DNA of 64,000 bases from Salipaludibacillus neizhouensis (GCF_002886185.1 NZ_KZ614146.1:2464930-2528929); one strand, 5' to 3'; positions 1 to 10,206 are shown, numbered from the stretch's first letter. A program made the numbers and translations. The notes: generated by a model from the sequence alone, not told the origin.

Positions 1-561
1 CGTTTCCAGACAACCTGTTTTTCCACAATTGCAAGAAGCCCCGCCACTTTTTACTGAAGTGATATGACCAATCTCTCCAGCCATTCCTATTTCTCCATGA
101 ACAATCTCTCCGCCAGCAATAACACCGCCTCCTACTCCTGTCCCGAGTGTAATTGCTAACAGATTATCTGCTCCGTTTCCAGCACCTTTCCACTTTTCCC
201 CGGCGGCTGCGACATTCGCATCATTATCTATCACTGCTGGTAGTTGCAACCGATCTTCTAATTCCTTTTGAATAGGATAGTTCTTCCATCCCAAGTTGAC
301 AGCCTCAATGATAACTCCATTTTCTACATCTATATAACCTGGCGCACCAACGCCAACAGCAAGAAGTTGACTTTTCTTAAATCCAAGTTCCTTGGCCTGA
401 GTTAAAATTGATTCAGAGACATCACGTAAAATATATTTTCCTGCCTCTTCACGAGCCGTTTTTATCTCCCACTTATGTTGAATTGTCCCTATTTCATCAA
501 TAAATGCCAACTTAACTGTTGTTCCACCAATGTCTACTCCCACGAATACATTTTTATTCAT
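1..561 (-). CDS. glcK: glucokinase, ROK family (partial; C-terminus beyond left edge)
   Basis: Phosphorylates glucose with ATP in the cytoplasm, feeding glycolysis. The 187 visible codons are open to the window edge. They start MNKNVFVGVDIGGTTVKLAF, the ROK/hexokinase phosphate-binding motif, and reach the ROK zinc motif CNCGKTGCLE just before position 1, so the missing part is the C-terminal half. The ATG at 561 follows AAGGATG at good spacing. It lies downstream of yqgQ on the same strand, the same pairing as in B. subtilis. Family assignment is firm; glucose as the substrate is inferred from the context. Confidence 0.92.
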   Translation of the reverse strand, partial: MNKNVFVGVDIGGTTVKLAFIDEIGTIQHKWEIKTAREEAGKYILRDVSESILTQAKELGFKKSQLLAVGVGAPGYIDVENGVIIEAVNLGWKNYPIQKELEDRLQLPAVIDNDANVAAAGEKWKGAGNGADNLLAITLGTGVGGGVIAGGEIVHGEIGMAGEIGHITSVKSGGASCNCGKTGCLET

Positions 562-641
562 TTCAATCATCCTTTTTAACATTTTTACAAAAGATAGTTC
601 TTATTTATCGGACTATAAAAAAAGAAGTTGGCCAGGAGACC

Positions 642-821
642 TTAATGTCTTTCTTTTCGAATAACTAATAAAGCCTTTATAAAGAAATCTTTCTCTATCA
701 TCCCAAGTCTGTTTAATTCTTTTATTTCTTCTTCCATTAAATCTAAATCTGCTTGGCGGTCTCCTGTGTAAATAAACGTCTGATACGTCTTCAAAAACTG
801 CAGTAACTCAAAGTAGGTCAT
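642..821 (-). CDS. yqgQ: YqgQ family small protein
   Basis: Small (59 aa) DUF910/YqgQ protein with no established biochemical role. Recognisable by the IYTGDRxxDLDLMEEEIKEL core that is typical of the family. The reading frame extends upstream, but AAAGGAGAT sits about 7 bases before the ATG at 821, so that start is chosen over 848. It is followed by glcK, as in other Bacillaceae, where the two are usually cotranscribed. Confidence 0.85.
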   Translation of the reverse strand: MTYFELLQFLKTYQTFIYTGDRQADLDLMEEEIKELNRLGMIEKDFFIKALLVIRKERH

Positions 822-869
822 TAAAAGATCTCCTTTTACCATGTCCAAACGTTATTTTCACTTTTCTTA

Positions 870-1382
870 TTATACCAGTTTTAGAAAAGCAAGGACGATA
901 AAAAGAAAAATAGGAACGAAATGAATCAGTTTTAGAAAACGAAAATGAATGAGTAATTTATTCATAAGGATAAATCCAGCAAACATGCCTCCTGCAGCCC
1001 ATGGAATAACCAATAACAAAAACCATGCTGAAAAGCCATATGCAGCAAATTCAATCCCTAAAAGAAGATAAAAAAGAGAAATGATAATCCAGTGTTGGTG
1101 TCCTTGGTAAGGAAAATAACCAAAGGATGGGTGATACGCTTTAAAGAAATAGACAATAACCAATAATACAAATAAAAACAAACCAATTTTCATAAAGAAA
1201 ATTGGTAACCAGTAAAAAAACGCTGCTCCAATAATAATTCCAATTATTAAAGGTAAAATAGTAATAGTCAAAAGAAAAATATAAATAAAAGGAAAGGAAA
1301 GTCTTGCGTTTAAAGCAGGCATCGTCCCAATTGATAGCCCTGCAAGAAAAATACCTGTCATTACAATTAAAAAATTCATCAT
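870..1382 (-). CDS. polytopic membrane protein of unknown function
   Basis: About 171 aa and strongly hydrophobic, with roughly six predicted membrane segments and very short loops. The only polar stretch is near the middle (around SFGYFPYQGHQHW). AGGAGGTG lies 7-8 bases before two adjacent ATGs at 1382 and 1379, which rejects the longer N-terminal extension to 1439. It sits just upstream of yqgQ-glcK on the same strand and may share their transcript. I do not recognise the family; nothing suggests a transporter motif. Confidence 0.7.
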   Translation of the reverse strand: MMNFLIVMTGIFLAGLSIGTMPALNARLSFPFIYIFLLTITILPLIIGIIIGAAFFYWLPIFFMKIGLFLFVLLVIVYFFKAYHPSFGYFPYQGHQHWIIISLFYLLLGIEFAAYGFSAWFLLLVIPWAAGGMFAGFILMNKLLIHFRFLKLIHFVPIFLFIVLAFLKLV

Positions 1383-1530
1383 TCTGTAACACCTCCTCTG
1401 GAAAGGATATGAAAAGAAGATGAATTTAAGGACAAACAATTGAGTTGTTGAACAACCTTTCCGTTGGTATACTTACAACTACAGTAAATTAATTTTTTGT
1501 GATGATTTCTGACAGAAAGAGGGAAATAGA

Positions 1531-1923
1531 ATGGCTAATGATAAATTAGATGAAATTCTAAAACAAGGTATTTACGGGAAACCTGAAATTCGACCCGAGG
1601 AACGCAAACTATTTTTAACTACAATTGCAGAAAGAATTTATCTTTATTTAACACATTCACAAGTGAGACATCAGGGATTCTATCCAGAAGCTGAAAAGAT
1701 AATGAAAGAGAAAAAGAATGCTCATTTATATTTAAATGGTCGGTTGAGTTACCAGTTTTACAGTAATTATATTCAATTGGCAAATAAACACTCTATTCCT
1801 TTCACCATTATCAATGACGGTCACGATACACCAGTAGGAATTGTTCTAGCAGCTGATCATGCGATAAATCAAGAAAGTAATATGTTTATTGACGACGAGT
1901 TGTATCAAGATGATATGAAATAA
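1531..1923 (+). CDS. yueI: YueI family protein (DUF1694)
   Basis: A 130-aa soluble cytoplasmic protein of the DUF1694/YueI family, function unknown. Family hallmarks seen are the N-terminal DEILKQGIYGxPEIxPEE stretch and the central RxQGFYPE / HLYLNGRLSYQFYSNYIQLA region. AGAGGGAAATAGA precedes the ATG. It stands alone on the plus strand and ends in a strong hairpin that also serves the convergent spoVAF-like gene. Confidence 0.85.
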   Translation: MANDKLDEILKQGIYGKPEIRPEERKLFLTTIAERIYLYLTHSQVRHQGFYPEAEKIMKEKKNAHLYLNGRLSYQFYSNYIQLANKHSIPFTIINDGHDTPVGIVLAADHAINQESNMFIDDELYQDDMK

Positions 1924-1954
1924 GATCGGGCATTCGCCCGATCTTATTTTTTCT
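1918..1954 (+). terminator. bidirectional Rho-independent terminator
   Basis: A 14-bp perfect stem (aaataagatcgggc / gcccgatcttattt) with an attc loop and T-runs on both sides. It overlaps the stop codon of yueI and faces the end of the spoVAF-like gene, so it probably ends both convergent transcripts. Confidence 0.9.
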
Positions 1955-1961
1955 TTCTATT

Positions 1962-3419
1962 CTATCTATCAGGATCTGCTGGATGAATGGCTCTAGGTCG
2001 TCTATTCTTAAGTGGCATTGGTGCACGAAGTATAACGTCTCTGGCTCCCTTCCACTGAAAAGGAATAAATGGCCAAAAATAAGGAGTCTCAAAAACACGC
2101 ATGGATGTTAACAGGATCAATAGCATGGCAATCCCAAATACAAATCCAGGAACATTAAAGACAGACACAATAATCAATAACATTACTCTTACTAAGCGAT
2201 TCGCCAGTCCCATTTCATAACTTGGTGTTGCAAAAGAGCCTACAACAGATACCGCTAAATATAAGACTACTTCGTAGGAAAACAGTCCAACTTCTATAGC
2301 TACCTCGCCAATTAATATCGCTGCAACTAGTCCAAGTGCTGTTGCCAGTGCTGACGGGGTGTGTATAGCAGCCATTCTTAACATTTCAATTCCTGATTCT
2401 GCTATCAAAAACTGGATGATTAAAGGTAACCTTCCAGCATCCTCTATTCCGATGTAGTCCAATTGAGCAGGAAGAAGGTTGGGATTTTTAGCTAATAAAT
2501 ACCATAACGGTAGCAGAAAAATAGAAACCCACACTGCCAGAAACCTTACTAGCCTTAACGCACTTCCTATAACCGGCTTTTGTCGATACTCTTCAGCATG
2601 CTGCAAGTGATGCCAGAATGTTGTTGGTGAAATAATCACACTAGGTGAACCGTCTACAACGATAAGTACATGGCCTTCAAACAGATGACTCGCTGCAACA
2701 TCCGGCCTTTCCGTATAACGTACAAGGGGATATGGATTCATGTGCTGCCCAAAGATAAACTCCTCTAACGTTTTGTCTCCCATTGGTAAGCCATCGGTCT
2801 CTATTTTTTCCAAGGCAGTGCGTATGTATTTAACAAGTTTCGCATCCGCCAAGTCTTCCATATAAGTGATACACATATCTGTATGCGATCTGACACCTAC
2901 TCGTATATATTCATTGCGTAAGGATTTATCTCTAACTCTTCTTCTAATAAGACCCGTATTAAAAACAACCGTTTCAACGAATCCATCCCGAGCACCTCGA
3001 ATTACTTGCTCCGTGTCAGGCTCTTCTGGTCCTCTAATAGGATATTCCCTTGTATCTATTAAAATTACTTCACTAGACCCATCGACAACCAGAGCTGCAG
3101 GACCCGAAAGTACTTGAATGACAATTTCATTTAAATCTGTTTCTGTTTCCAATTCAATATATGGAATTTTTGATTTTACTAAAGTTTTTACGACATCGCC
3201 TGTGAGGTCTTCTGCTTTCAATTTACTTAATTCACGCTGGATCTGAGTTAATGACATATCCTTAGCAAAAGCATCTACTACAAATATCGCCATCCGTAAT
3301 CCATGAAACTCAAGTTCCAGCAGGATTAAATCAAAACTTTTATCAACCGCAAGCTCTTCTTTTAAATAAGCAACGTTCTTATCATAACTGCGAGAAGCTA
3401 GCTTTTTATTTAACGTCAT
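1962..3419 (-). CDS. spoVAF: GerA-family spore protein, SpoVAF type
   Basis: Likely spore inner-membrane protein of the GerA A-subunit family, involved in germination; in B. subtilis SpoVAF works with the SpoVA dipicolinic acid channel. The 485 aa show a soluble N-terminal half with the family motif GPEEPDTE...RGxRDGFVET..FNTxLxRRRxRD, then the TDGLPMxxKxxEEFIFGQ and YTERPDVAAxHLxEGHV blocks, then about five membrane helices and a C-terminal PFIPFxWKGxRDVxxRxPxPLKNRRP tail. Overall length matches SpoVAF. ATG 3419 follows AGGAGGTG; the in-frame GTG at 3431 lies inside that ribosome binding site. No spoVAA-E genes are adjacent, so the gene is detached from the usual spoVA operon; an orphan GerA-type A subunit is the alternative. 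Confidence 0.75.
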   Translation of the reverse strand: MTLNKKLASRSYDKNVAYLKEELAVDKSFDLILLELEFHGLRMAIFVVDAFAKDMSLTQIQRELSKLKAEDLTGDVVKTLVKSKIPYIELETETDLNEIVIQVLSGPAALVVDGSSEVILIDTREYPIRGPEEPDTEQVIRGARDGFVETVVFNTGLIRRRVRDKSLRNEYIRVGVRSHTDMCITYMEDLADAKLVKYIRTALEKIETDGLPMGDKTLEEFIFGQHMNPYPLVRYTERPDVAASHLFEGHVLIVVDGSPSVIISPTTFWHHLQHAEEYRQKPVIGSALRLVRFLAVWVSIFLLPLWYLLAKNPNLLPAQLDYIGIEDAGRLPLIIQFLIAESGIEMLRMAAIHTPSALATALGLVAAILIGEVAIEVGLFSYEVVLYLAVSVVGSFATPSYEMGLANRLVRVMLLIIVSVFNVPGFVFGIAMLLILLTSMRVFETPYFWPFIPFQWKGARDVILRAPMPLKNRRPRAIHPADPDR

Positions 3420-3567
3420 TACTATCTTCACCTCCTAGACAATAGCTTCACCTACTTTATTCCACATCATGCAAGAACTATCGCAACAATCTCAAATCTA
3501 TGAAGCATAATTATTGCTATGTTTTCATAATAAAAAGTAGGTGGACTTGTCTTAGAGGAGGGATAGA

Positions 3568-4470
3568 ATGATAAAAAAAATAAATAAGCATTTTTATAAG
3601 ATTGTATTTATTTCATTTGGAATCGCACTGCTTCTCATTTCCCTTCCTGCCTTTTCAAGTTGGACACAAAACAAAGAAGCATTTATTTTCTTTCCGGAAG
3701 ACGAAACTGTCTTTTTCAAACATGCAAAGTCATCTATTGAGTTATTGAATAAGAAGGATGATGATGAATATGTACTGAACATCGCATTTGCATCGGAAAC
3801 GAATAAACCCGCATTCCTGCGAAAAGATATGTCCCTTTTGTTTGAAAATGGAACATTTGTCCATGCCATGAAACAATCGTTAAAGGATCAGTTGTTTATT
3901 GAAGAGGTAGGGACATATGATGGGGAAGACAGTGGGAGATTTGACTCGATCACTTTTCATCATGCAGAGACTCATTATTCAAACGAACAAATAAACAGTA
4001 AGTACACGTGGAGTTCAGATCGATTATATGTCGAGGATTCCCCTTTCTCACTGCTTCATTCCTTTCATGAACCAGCAGACAAAAATGATGAGAAGGACAA
4101 AGAAATATTGGATAGTATTTTAACGCAACAGCTTACTTATGAATTAGAAGGATTATTAGAAGAGTTTCAAATTAATGGTGATTATTATCATGCTTTTACA
4201 CTTCTTGACTTGCCTCAATATAAGGAGGTTGCTTTGCCAGGTCTTACGGAAAAAGAAACATATGCATCGCTTGGACGAATATGGGAAAATTTATACCGCT
4301 ACTATGTATTAGGAATAAACACGTTCACAGAAGAGACTTACTCTCCATTAGGAAATAGTATTCCTCATATTTTACTGCATAAAGACGGCACTCACCTTTT
4401 GCTGCTATATGAAACTAACGATGGGACCAAACAGCAATTACTGCAATTAATTCAAAAATTAGACAGCTGA
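3568..4470 (+). CDS. exported or membrane-anchored hypothetical protein
   Basis: 300 aa. An N-terminal hydrophobic segment (about residues 10-30) after a lysine-rich start resembles an uncleaved signal anchor; the remaining 270 residues are acidic and look extracytoplasmic. I recognise no domain. GAGGAGGG lies 7 bases before the ATG. The gene is transcribed divergently from the spoVAF-like gene and convergently to gluP, with its stop only 14 bases from the gluP stop. Confidence 0.65.
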   Translation: MIKKINKHFYKIVFISFGIALLLISLPAFSSWTQNKEAFIFFPEDETVFFKHAKSSIELLNKKDDDEYVLNIAFASETNKPAFLRKDMSLLFENGTFVHAMKQSLKDQLFIEEVGTYDGEDSGRFDSITFHHAETHYSNEQINSKYTWSSDRLYVEDSPFSLLHSFHEPADKNDEKDKEILDSILTQQLTYELEGLLEEFQINGDYYHAFTLLDLPQYKEVALPGLTEKETYASLGRIWENLYRYYVLGINTFTEETYSPLGNSIPHILLHKDGTHLLLLYETNDGTKQQLLQLIQKLDS

Positions 4471-4476
4471 TAACCC

Positions 4477-4510
4477 AGGATGAATTAAAGTAATTGCTTT
4501 AATTCATCCT
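4477..4510. other. 14-bp palindrome spanning the gluP stop codon
   Basis: aggatgaattaaag / ctttaattcatcct with a 6-base loop. The left arm lies in the last gluP codons and the stop, the right arm in coding sequence just upstream. There is no T-run on either side, so it is not a canonical terminator, although it separates two convergent genes. Confidence 0.5.
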
Positions 4511-6062
4511 GCAGGTTCTGGTAATCTTCATTATCTGGATTTAACTCCACTGCTTTCTCAACCATTTCTAATGCCTCATTTATTTGACCGTTTTCAGAAT
4601 AGACAAGTGCTAAATTATAGTAGGCCTCATGGAAGGTCGGTATGAGTTCAATTGCAAGAAGAAGTTGTTTCTCTGCGTTTTCATAATCGTCCAATTTAAT
4701 CATAACGTACGATAATAAGAAATGCCCGTTCGCCTCTGATTCCTTATCCGGTTGATTCTCATTTGACACCCCCATCTCCAAGTAAGGAAGTGCCTTTTCG
4801 TAATTTTCTGCTTCAATATATTCCTGTCCAACCTGGTAATATATCATAGATATTTGTTCAGAATCCGTCTCCTGTTGGTATCCAATCCAAAGTAGTATTG
4901 TTGCCGTTATTATCGTCACCACGAGTGATATCGCTTGAAAAATATTTTTCTTGTGCTTTGGAAGTCCTACTATTGCGGAAGCTAAAAATCCACCAATCAG
5001 ACCTCCAATATGAGCACCATTATCTACCATCGGAACGAGAAATCCGAATCCTAAATTTATGATCAATATAACAATCACATTCATACCCATTGTTCGAAAA
5101 AACAACCGCTTATGATTTACACCGAAATACAGCAACGCCCCAAAACAGCCGAAAATTGCACCACTAGCTCCTGCTGACACATTATCGTTAAACATAAAAC
5201 TTGACGCAGAACCTATAAATCCTGCTATAAAATATATAATCACAAAACGTCCTGTACCAAAAATTCGTTCGACAGCGCCACCGAGATAAAAAAGTGCGAG
5301 TGAATTCATAAATAAGTGCAAAAAACCGATATGTAAAAACATGGCATTAAATAAACGCCACCATTCTCCTTCAAGGATCAAAGGGTCAAATTTCGCACCA
5401 AACTCAATAAGTGTTACTGTACTGGTTGTGGACCCACGCATTTCGACAAAGGCAAAAATAGCTAAAATGATTCCTAAAAGCAAAAACGTAAAAAGCGGTT
5501 TCCCGTGAAGAAATAAATTCCTTTCTTTTTCCTCTCTCTTTTTTAAAGACTGCTTTACTGATTGCTTGAGCGATACTAGTAACTCATCTTGTCTGTCTTC
5601 ATCTATATAATCCAAATTTATGTAACGAGGCATCTCACTTAGATCCCATTCGGTTGCGAGAGGGAACATTTTATCCTGTAATTCTTTGATCGGAATAAGG
5701 ATCGTTCGAAATTGATTTTTTCCCCCTGCCGTTAAAGGCAATGCCTTTTGTACAATGCTCTCATAATCATCCACGGGAGTATGAATCGAGAGAATAACAT
5801 TTACCACATTTGCTTGTCGAAGATTAAGTTTTTTGCTTATCTCTTTTGAGTACTCAAATGTTCTAGCAATACTGCGTCTTAAGTGATTACTCCAATCAAA
5901 ATCTCTTTGGGTTAATTTAATAATCTGATAAGGCTTTTTGCGATCGTCTTCCAACCATACTTCTTCGTTATTGTTACTTATGTAAACAACCCTCATCCCT
6001 TCTCGATTAACAAGATGATGAATGGATTCCCAAAATCGAATAGAGAGTTCATTTCTGTCCAT
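4485..6062 (-). CDS. gluP: rhomboid intramembrane serine protease with C-terminal TPR repeats (GluP/YqgP)
   Basis: Intramembrane serine protease; in B. subtilis YqgP cleaves the magnesium transporter MgtE. The 525 aa contain a cytosolic N-terminal domain (1-185), a rhomboid core with the catalytic serine in GASG (Ser300) and histidine in AHIGG (His351), a WWR(L)FNAMFLHIGFLHLFMN loop motif, and TPR-like helical repeats in the last 120 residues. The start at 6062 follows AGGAGGG; the longer frame to 6110 overlaps the upstream HAD gene and lacks a ribosome binding site. It lies 17 bases after the HAD gene and is likely in one operon with it. Confidence 0.93.
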   Translation of the reverse strand: MDRNELSIRFWESIHHLVNREGMRVVYISNNNEEVWLEDDRKKPYQIIKLTQRDFDWSNHLRRSIARTFEYSKEISKKLNLRQANVVNVILSIHTPVDDYESIVQKALPLTAGGKNQFRTILIPIKELQDKMFPLATEWDLSEMPRYINLDYIDEDRQDELLVSLKQSVKQSLKKREEKERNLFLHGKPLFTFLLLGIILAIFAFVEMRGSTTSTVTLIEFGAKFDPLILEGEWWRLFNAMFLHIGFLHLFMNSLALFYLGGAVERIFGTGRFVIIYFIAGFIGSASSFMFNDNVSAGASGAIFGCFGALLYFGVNHKRLFFRTMGMNVIVILIINLGFGFLVPMVDNGAHIGGLIGGFLASAIVGLPKHKKNIFQAISLVVTIITATILLWIGYQQETDSEQISMIYYQVGQEYIEAENYEKALPYLEMGVSNENQPDKESEANGHFLLSYVMIKLDDYENAEKQLLLAIELIPTFHEAYYNLALVYSENGQINEALEMVEKAVELNPDNEDYQNLQDELKQLL

Positions 6063-6079
6063 TTTCAAGCCCTCCTCTC

Positions 6080-6811
6080 TTAGAACATGTTCATGATTTC
6101 CCGCTTGCATTCTTCCATTGTTTTAACTTCCGCATACGGATGGACATCCTTACACGAAACTTCTTCCCGCGAATTTAGATAGATGACTTCCCAGCCAGCT
6201 TGTATCGCGCCTTTCACATCATGATCCCACGAATCACCAATAAACAGCATTTCTTCTGCTGCTAATCCTAGCCTTTTTTCTGCTATTCGAAAGATTTCTC
6301 TTGCTGGTTTAGAATATCCTACCTCTTCTGAGACAATGATATTGCCAGAGGGGATCCATTTATTCGCTCCGATTTTCTCCACTTTTTTATATTGTGTATC
6401 CGTAGTGCCATTAGTGATAATAGCCATTGGTATTCCTTTCTTATCAATATACGACAATAATTCATGCAGCCCCGTAAATGGTTCACTGTATTCATCTATA
6501 ATATTATAGTAATATGCGTGAAATTCATCCGCTAACTCATCACCATAGGGCAACTTTAAAAATTTCATCGATTCATTAAACCTTAAACGTCGATATTCAT
6601 CCCCACTAACTTCTTTTTTTTCGAATTTCCCCCAAAAACTATCGCTGTTTTGTTTGAAGACAGGGAAAAATTGTTGATAAGGGACATGCTCTTTTTTTAG
6701 GACATGTTTACCCAAGTATGTTAAATAGCACTCTTCTATTGCTTGTTTAAATGCTTTTTCATGACTGAATAATGTATTATCTAAATCAAACGCGATTCCT
6801 TTCCATTTCAT
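6080..6811 (-). CDS. HAD-superfamily hydrolase
   Basis: Cytoplasmic phosphatase of the HAD superfamily (243 aa), probably acting on small phosphorylated metabolites; substrate not determinable. All four motifs are present: FDLDNT (nucleophile Asp), ITNGTT, the lysine in GYSKPxxxIF, and GDSWDHDVxGAxxAGW. The helical cap between motif I and II places it in subfamily I (YjjG/YsaA-like). AGAGGTGA precedes the ATG. Confidence 0.88.
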   Translation of the reverse strand: MKWKGIAFDLDNTLFSHEKAFKQAIEECYLTYLGKHVLKKEHVPYQQFFPVFKQNSDSFWGKFEKKEVSGDEYRRLRFNESMKFLKLPYGDELADEFHAYYYNIIDEYSEPFTGLHELLSYIDKKGIPMAIITNGTTDTQYKKVEKIGANKWIPSGNIIVSEEVGYSKPAREIFRIAEKRLGLAAEEMLFIGDSWDHDVKGAIQAGWEVIYLNSREEVSCKDVHPYAEVKTMEECKREIMNMF

Positions 6812-6894
6812 GCAAACTTCACCTCTGACTATATGATATCAAAATACTGTGCGAACCTATATTATCTTATATTTCCCTCTCCATATTTATGCAA

Positions 6895-6917
6895 ACAAAA
6901 AACCCCAGTTGCCTGGG
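6895..6917 (-). terminator. terminator of the 57-aa small gene
   Basis: On the minus strand cccag-gcaa-ctggg followed by GTTTTTTG, directly after the stop codon of the small ORF at 6920. Confidence 0.75.
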
Positions 6918-6919
6918 AT

Positions 6920-7093
6920 TCAATGTAAGGTCTGAAACATCATTTTTTCTCGAACAAATGGAATACGCATCATCCAAGAGACGGCTAATACTCGTAACCA
7001 ACGCCTTTTCAGAAACATATTCAAAACTCTATACCTTTTCTTCCATAATACATATACTAACAATGCTACCATTATGCTTCCAACAAATCTCAT
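6920..7093 (-). CDS. 57-aa basic membrane-like small protein
   Basis: Not recognised. The protein begins MRFVGSIMVALLVYVLWKKR, a short membrane segment followed by lysines and arginines, then a second hydrophobic patch (WLRVLAVSWMMRIPF). Support comes from AGGAGTG nine bases before the ATG, a stop codon followed two bases later by a stem-loop with T-run, and its own separate gap downstream of ldh on the same strand. Could be ldh-cotranscribed. High net positive charge and amphipathic pattern could fit a small membrane regulator or a toxin-like peptide, but that is speculation. Confidence 0.6.
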   Translation of the reverse strand: MRFVGSIMVALLVYVLWKKRYRVLNMFLKRRWLRVLAVSWMMRIPFVREKMMFQTLH

Positions 7094-7195
7094 TCTGCAA
7101 TCACACTCCTTTAATACATAGCGTGATTCAAAAGCACTTATTTTATCCGAAGAAGCATCTGAATAAAAAATTAATTTACCGTCATCGTAAACTTT

Positions 7196-8164
<969 letters not shown>

Positions 8165-8226
8165 TCACAGTTTAAGTCTCTTATAAAAACGTACACTACT
8201 TCTAACTAATCCGCAAGATGGTTTTA

Positions 8227-9249
8227 TCACATTCCAATGTATTTAGTAAAAAGGGAAGTCGCTCTGGTAGTGTCTTCTGTCCCTTGAATAAGCGTTCTTC
8301 CGTCTGGAAATAACACTAAAGTTTCGCCTTCATGAAGTTCGGCTCTTAATAAAAAGGGCGTCTTTTTAAGTTTCTTCGATGATCTTCTCAGTATTCCTTC
8401 CCACTCGTTCAAATCAAATCCAGGGGTGTGATTAATTTGTACGGTTTCACGGCCACATAAAGTCGTTATATTATCTACATTTCTAGCTTCTAGACTTGGA
8501 AATGTCTTTAACTGGCAAGTTGGACATTTAACTTTAGCCTTGCCCATTTTCATCGTGAATTCGTTATTTTTCCATATATCAAACGTCGTCAATACTTGAG
8601 CAACTTGATCATCGTTTCCAGATAGTAATTTTAAGCAAGCCAACGCCTGAAGGCTTGCAACGATATCGACTACCGGAGAAAGAACGCCAATCGTATCACA
8701 AGTTTGCCCTGCCGTGTCATTCGTGGGGAACATGCATCGTAAACAGGCTGTTTTACCAGGAATAAAAACAGCACCCATCCCCCGTGAACTTACTGCTCCG
8801 CCATATATGAACGGTATTCCTTTCTTATACGCAACGTCGTTCATCAGGTATCTTGTTTGAAAGTTATCGGTGCCATCGATGATGACATCAACATCTTGCG
8901 TATAATCCTCGATATTTTCAGTAGAAACATCGGACACATATCCTTCTATCTTTATAGAACTATTTAGCTTTTTAAGTTTCTTTTCTGCGGCTACAGCTTT
9001 TGGTAAATAGTTTGCAACATCTTCCTCATCAAACAACATTTGACGTTGGAGATTACTAAGCTCCACATAATCCCGATCACAAAAAATAAGGTGGCCGATC
9101 CCTGAACGTGCAAGATGATTTGCAACAACTGTTCCTAAAGCTCCCATCCCAACTATAAGGACTTTGGAATCGCCCAGTTTTCTTTGACCTTCTTCACCGA
9201 TAGGCTTAAATAGGATTTGCCTAGAATACCTTTCCCAAGAAGCTTCCAT
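8227..9249 (-). CDS. ThiF/MoeB-family sulfur-carrier adenylyltransferase
   Basis: E1-like enzyme that adenylates the C-terminal glycine of a sulfur-carrier protein (ThiS or MoaD) in thiamine or molybdopterin synthesis. 340 aa. Motifs: YSRQILFKPIGEEGQ, nucleotide-binding GMGALG, CDRDYVELSNLQRQ, DGTDNFxTRYLMND, and two zinc-binding pairs CLRC and CPTC. The last 80 residues form an extra C-terminal domain not found in minimal MoeB. Start 9249 follows AGGAGG; the ATG at 9270 contains that Shine-Dalgarno sequence. No other thi or moa genes are nearby, so ThiF versus MoeB cannot be decided. Confidence 0.85.
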   Translation of the reverse strand: MEASWERYSRQILFKPIGEEGQRKLGDSKVLIVGMGALGTVVANHLARSGIGHLIFCDRDYVELSNLQRQMLFDEEDVANYLPKAVAAEKKLKKLNSSIKIEGYVSDVSTENIEDYTQDVDVIIDGTDNFQTRYLMNDVAYKKGIPFIYGGAVSSRGMGAVFIPGKTACLRCMFPTNDTAGQTCDTIGVLSPVVDIVASLQALACLKLLSGNDDQVAQVLTTFDIWKNNEFTMKMGKAKVKCPTCQLKTFPSLEARNVDNITTLCGRETVQINHTPGFDLNEWEGILRRSSKKLKKTPFLLRAELHEGETLVLFPDGRTLIQGTEDTTRATSLFTKYIGM

Positions 9250-9276
9250 ACGACGACCTCCTCGATTCATTAATCT

Positions 9277-10107
9277 TTATAAAAAATAAATGTACCCAAT
9301 TATTCCACCAATAACCGCACCTGACAGTGTACATAAATCATTCACACGATCATTTGTTATCCATGAATAACCTTTTACTAAAATGGTGGCTTGATCGCAG
9401 TGTCTCCTTCTTTCTGTTAGTTCTCCACACGTTCTGCATTTATACAGCCCTTGGAACTTTGAACCAGCCATTGCGTCAATTACCTGACCTAAATAACCTG
9501 CAAAAATAAGGAATAGAGCTATCCACCATGGAAAGAAAAAGTCAACAATCATTCCCTGCATGCTAAAGGCGATGATAACAATAACCGTACTTCCCAGTAT
9601 TCCAGCGATGTTTCCTAAAGCAGTTGTTCCTCCCGATTGTCCAACTAAGACTTTCCTATTAGTAAAAATCACCCTCGGAGTTTGTTTACTCGTTTTACCG
9701 ATAGTGGAGGCCCATGTATCACTTGTTGCGGCTGCTAATGAACCAATAAAGGCCGTGATAAGAAACGTTTCTTTTGTGATTAAAAACAAAAGAGCTAGAA
9801 TTGCTGACACACCACCGTTTGCAAATACTTGAGAAGCATCTCGAGTCTCCCCCTTTTCCTCAAAGGGTATTGAATTTCTTCCCGTATTTTGTCGTCCTTC
9901 AATTTTTTTACCTAAGATTGTCGAAGTTAGAAAAAAGCTAGCTAACAATACTAATCCATACAAGGAAAGCCCCAACGAAATAATTGCCCCAATCAAAACA
10001 CTTGCAAAAGCTCCGCTCCGATTTAACGATTTCTTTTTATAGGAAATAATAGCAAGTAGACATACACCGGTAATAAAAAAAAATTGGATAGTTTGAGAAG
10101 GTGGCAA
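9277..10107 (-). CDS. DUF92 family membrane protein
   Basis: Polytopic inner-membrane protein of DUF92 (TMEM19 / VTE6-like), about seven helices in 276 aa. Diagnostic features are AATSDTWASTIG, GQSGGTTALGNIAGILGS and the C-terminal KGYSWITNDRVNDLCTLSGA. Plant VTE6 is a phytyl-phosphate kinase, so a polyprenyl-phosphate kinase role is possible but unproven in bacteria. No upstream ATG exists in frame; the start is a TTG at 10107 preceded by AAGGAAGTGA. The MoeB/ThiF-like gene follows 27 bases downstream, probably in one transcript. Confidence 0.85.
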   Translation of the reverse strand: MPPSQTIQFFFITGVCLLAIISYKKKSLNRSGAFASVLIGAIISLGLSLYGLVLLASFFLTSTILGKKIEGRQNTGRNSIPFEEKGETRDASQVFANGGVSAILALLFLITKETFLITAFIGSLAAATSDTWASTIGKTSKQTPRVIFTNRKVLVGQSGGTTALGNIAGILGSTVIVIIAFSMQGMIVDFFFPWWIALFLIFAGYLGQVIDAMAGSKFQGLYKCRTCGELTERRRHCDQATILVKGYSWITNDRVNDLCTLSGAVIGGIIGYIYFL

Positions 10108-10206
10108 TACAAGTCACTTCCTTCGTAGTTTGGCTATGTATTAAAACATGTGTATTTAAAATCCCTCTAGGCGGCTGAGTACTTTTATAAAATTCAACCT
10201 CGGATG

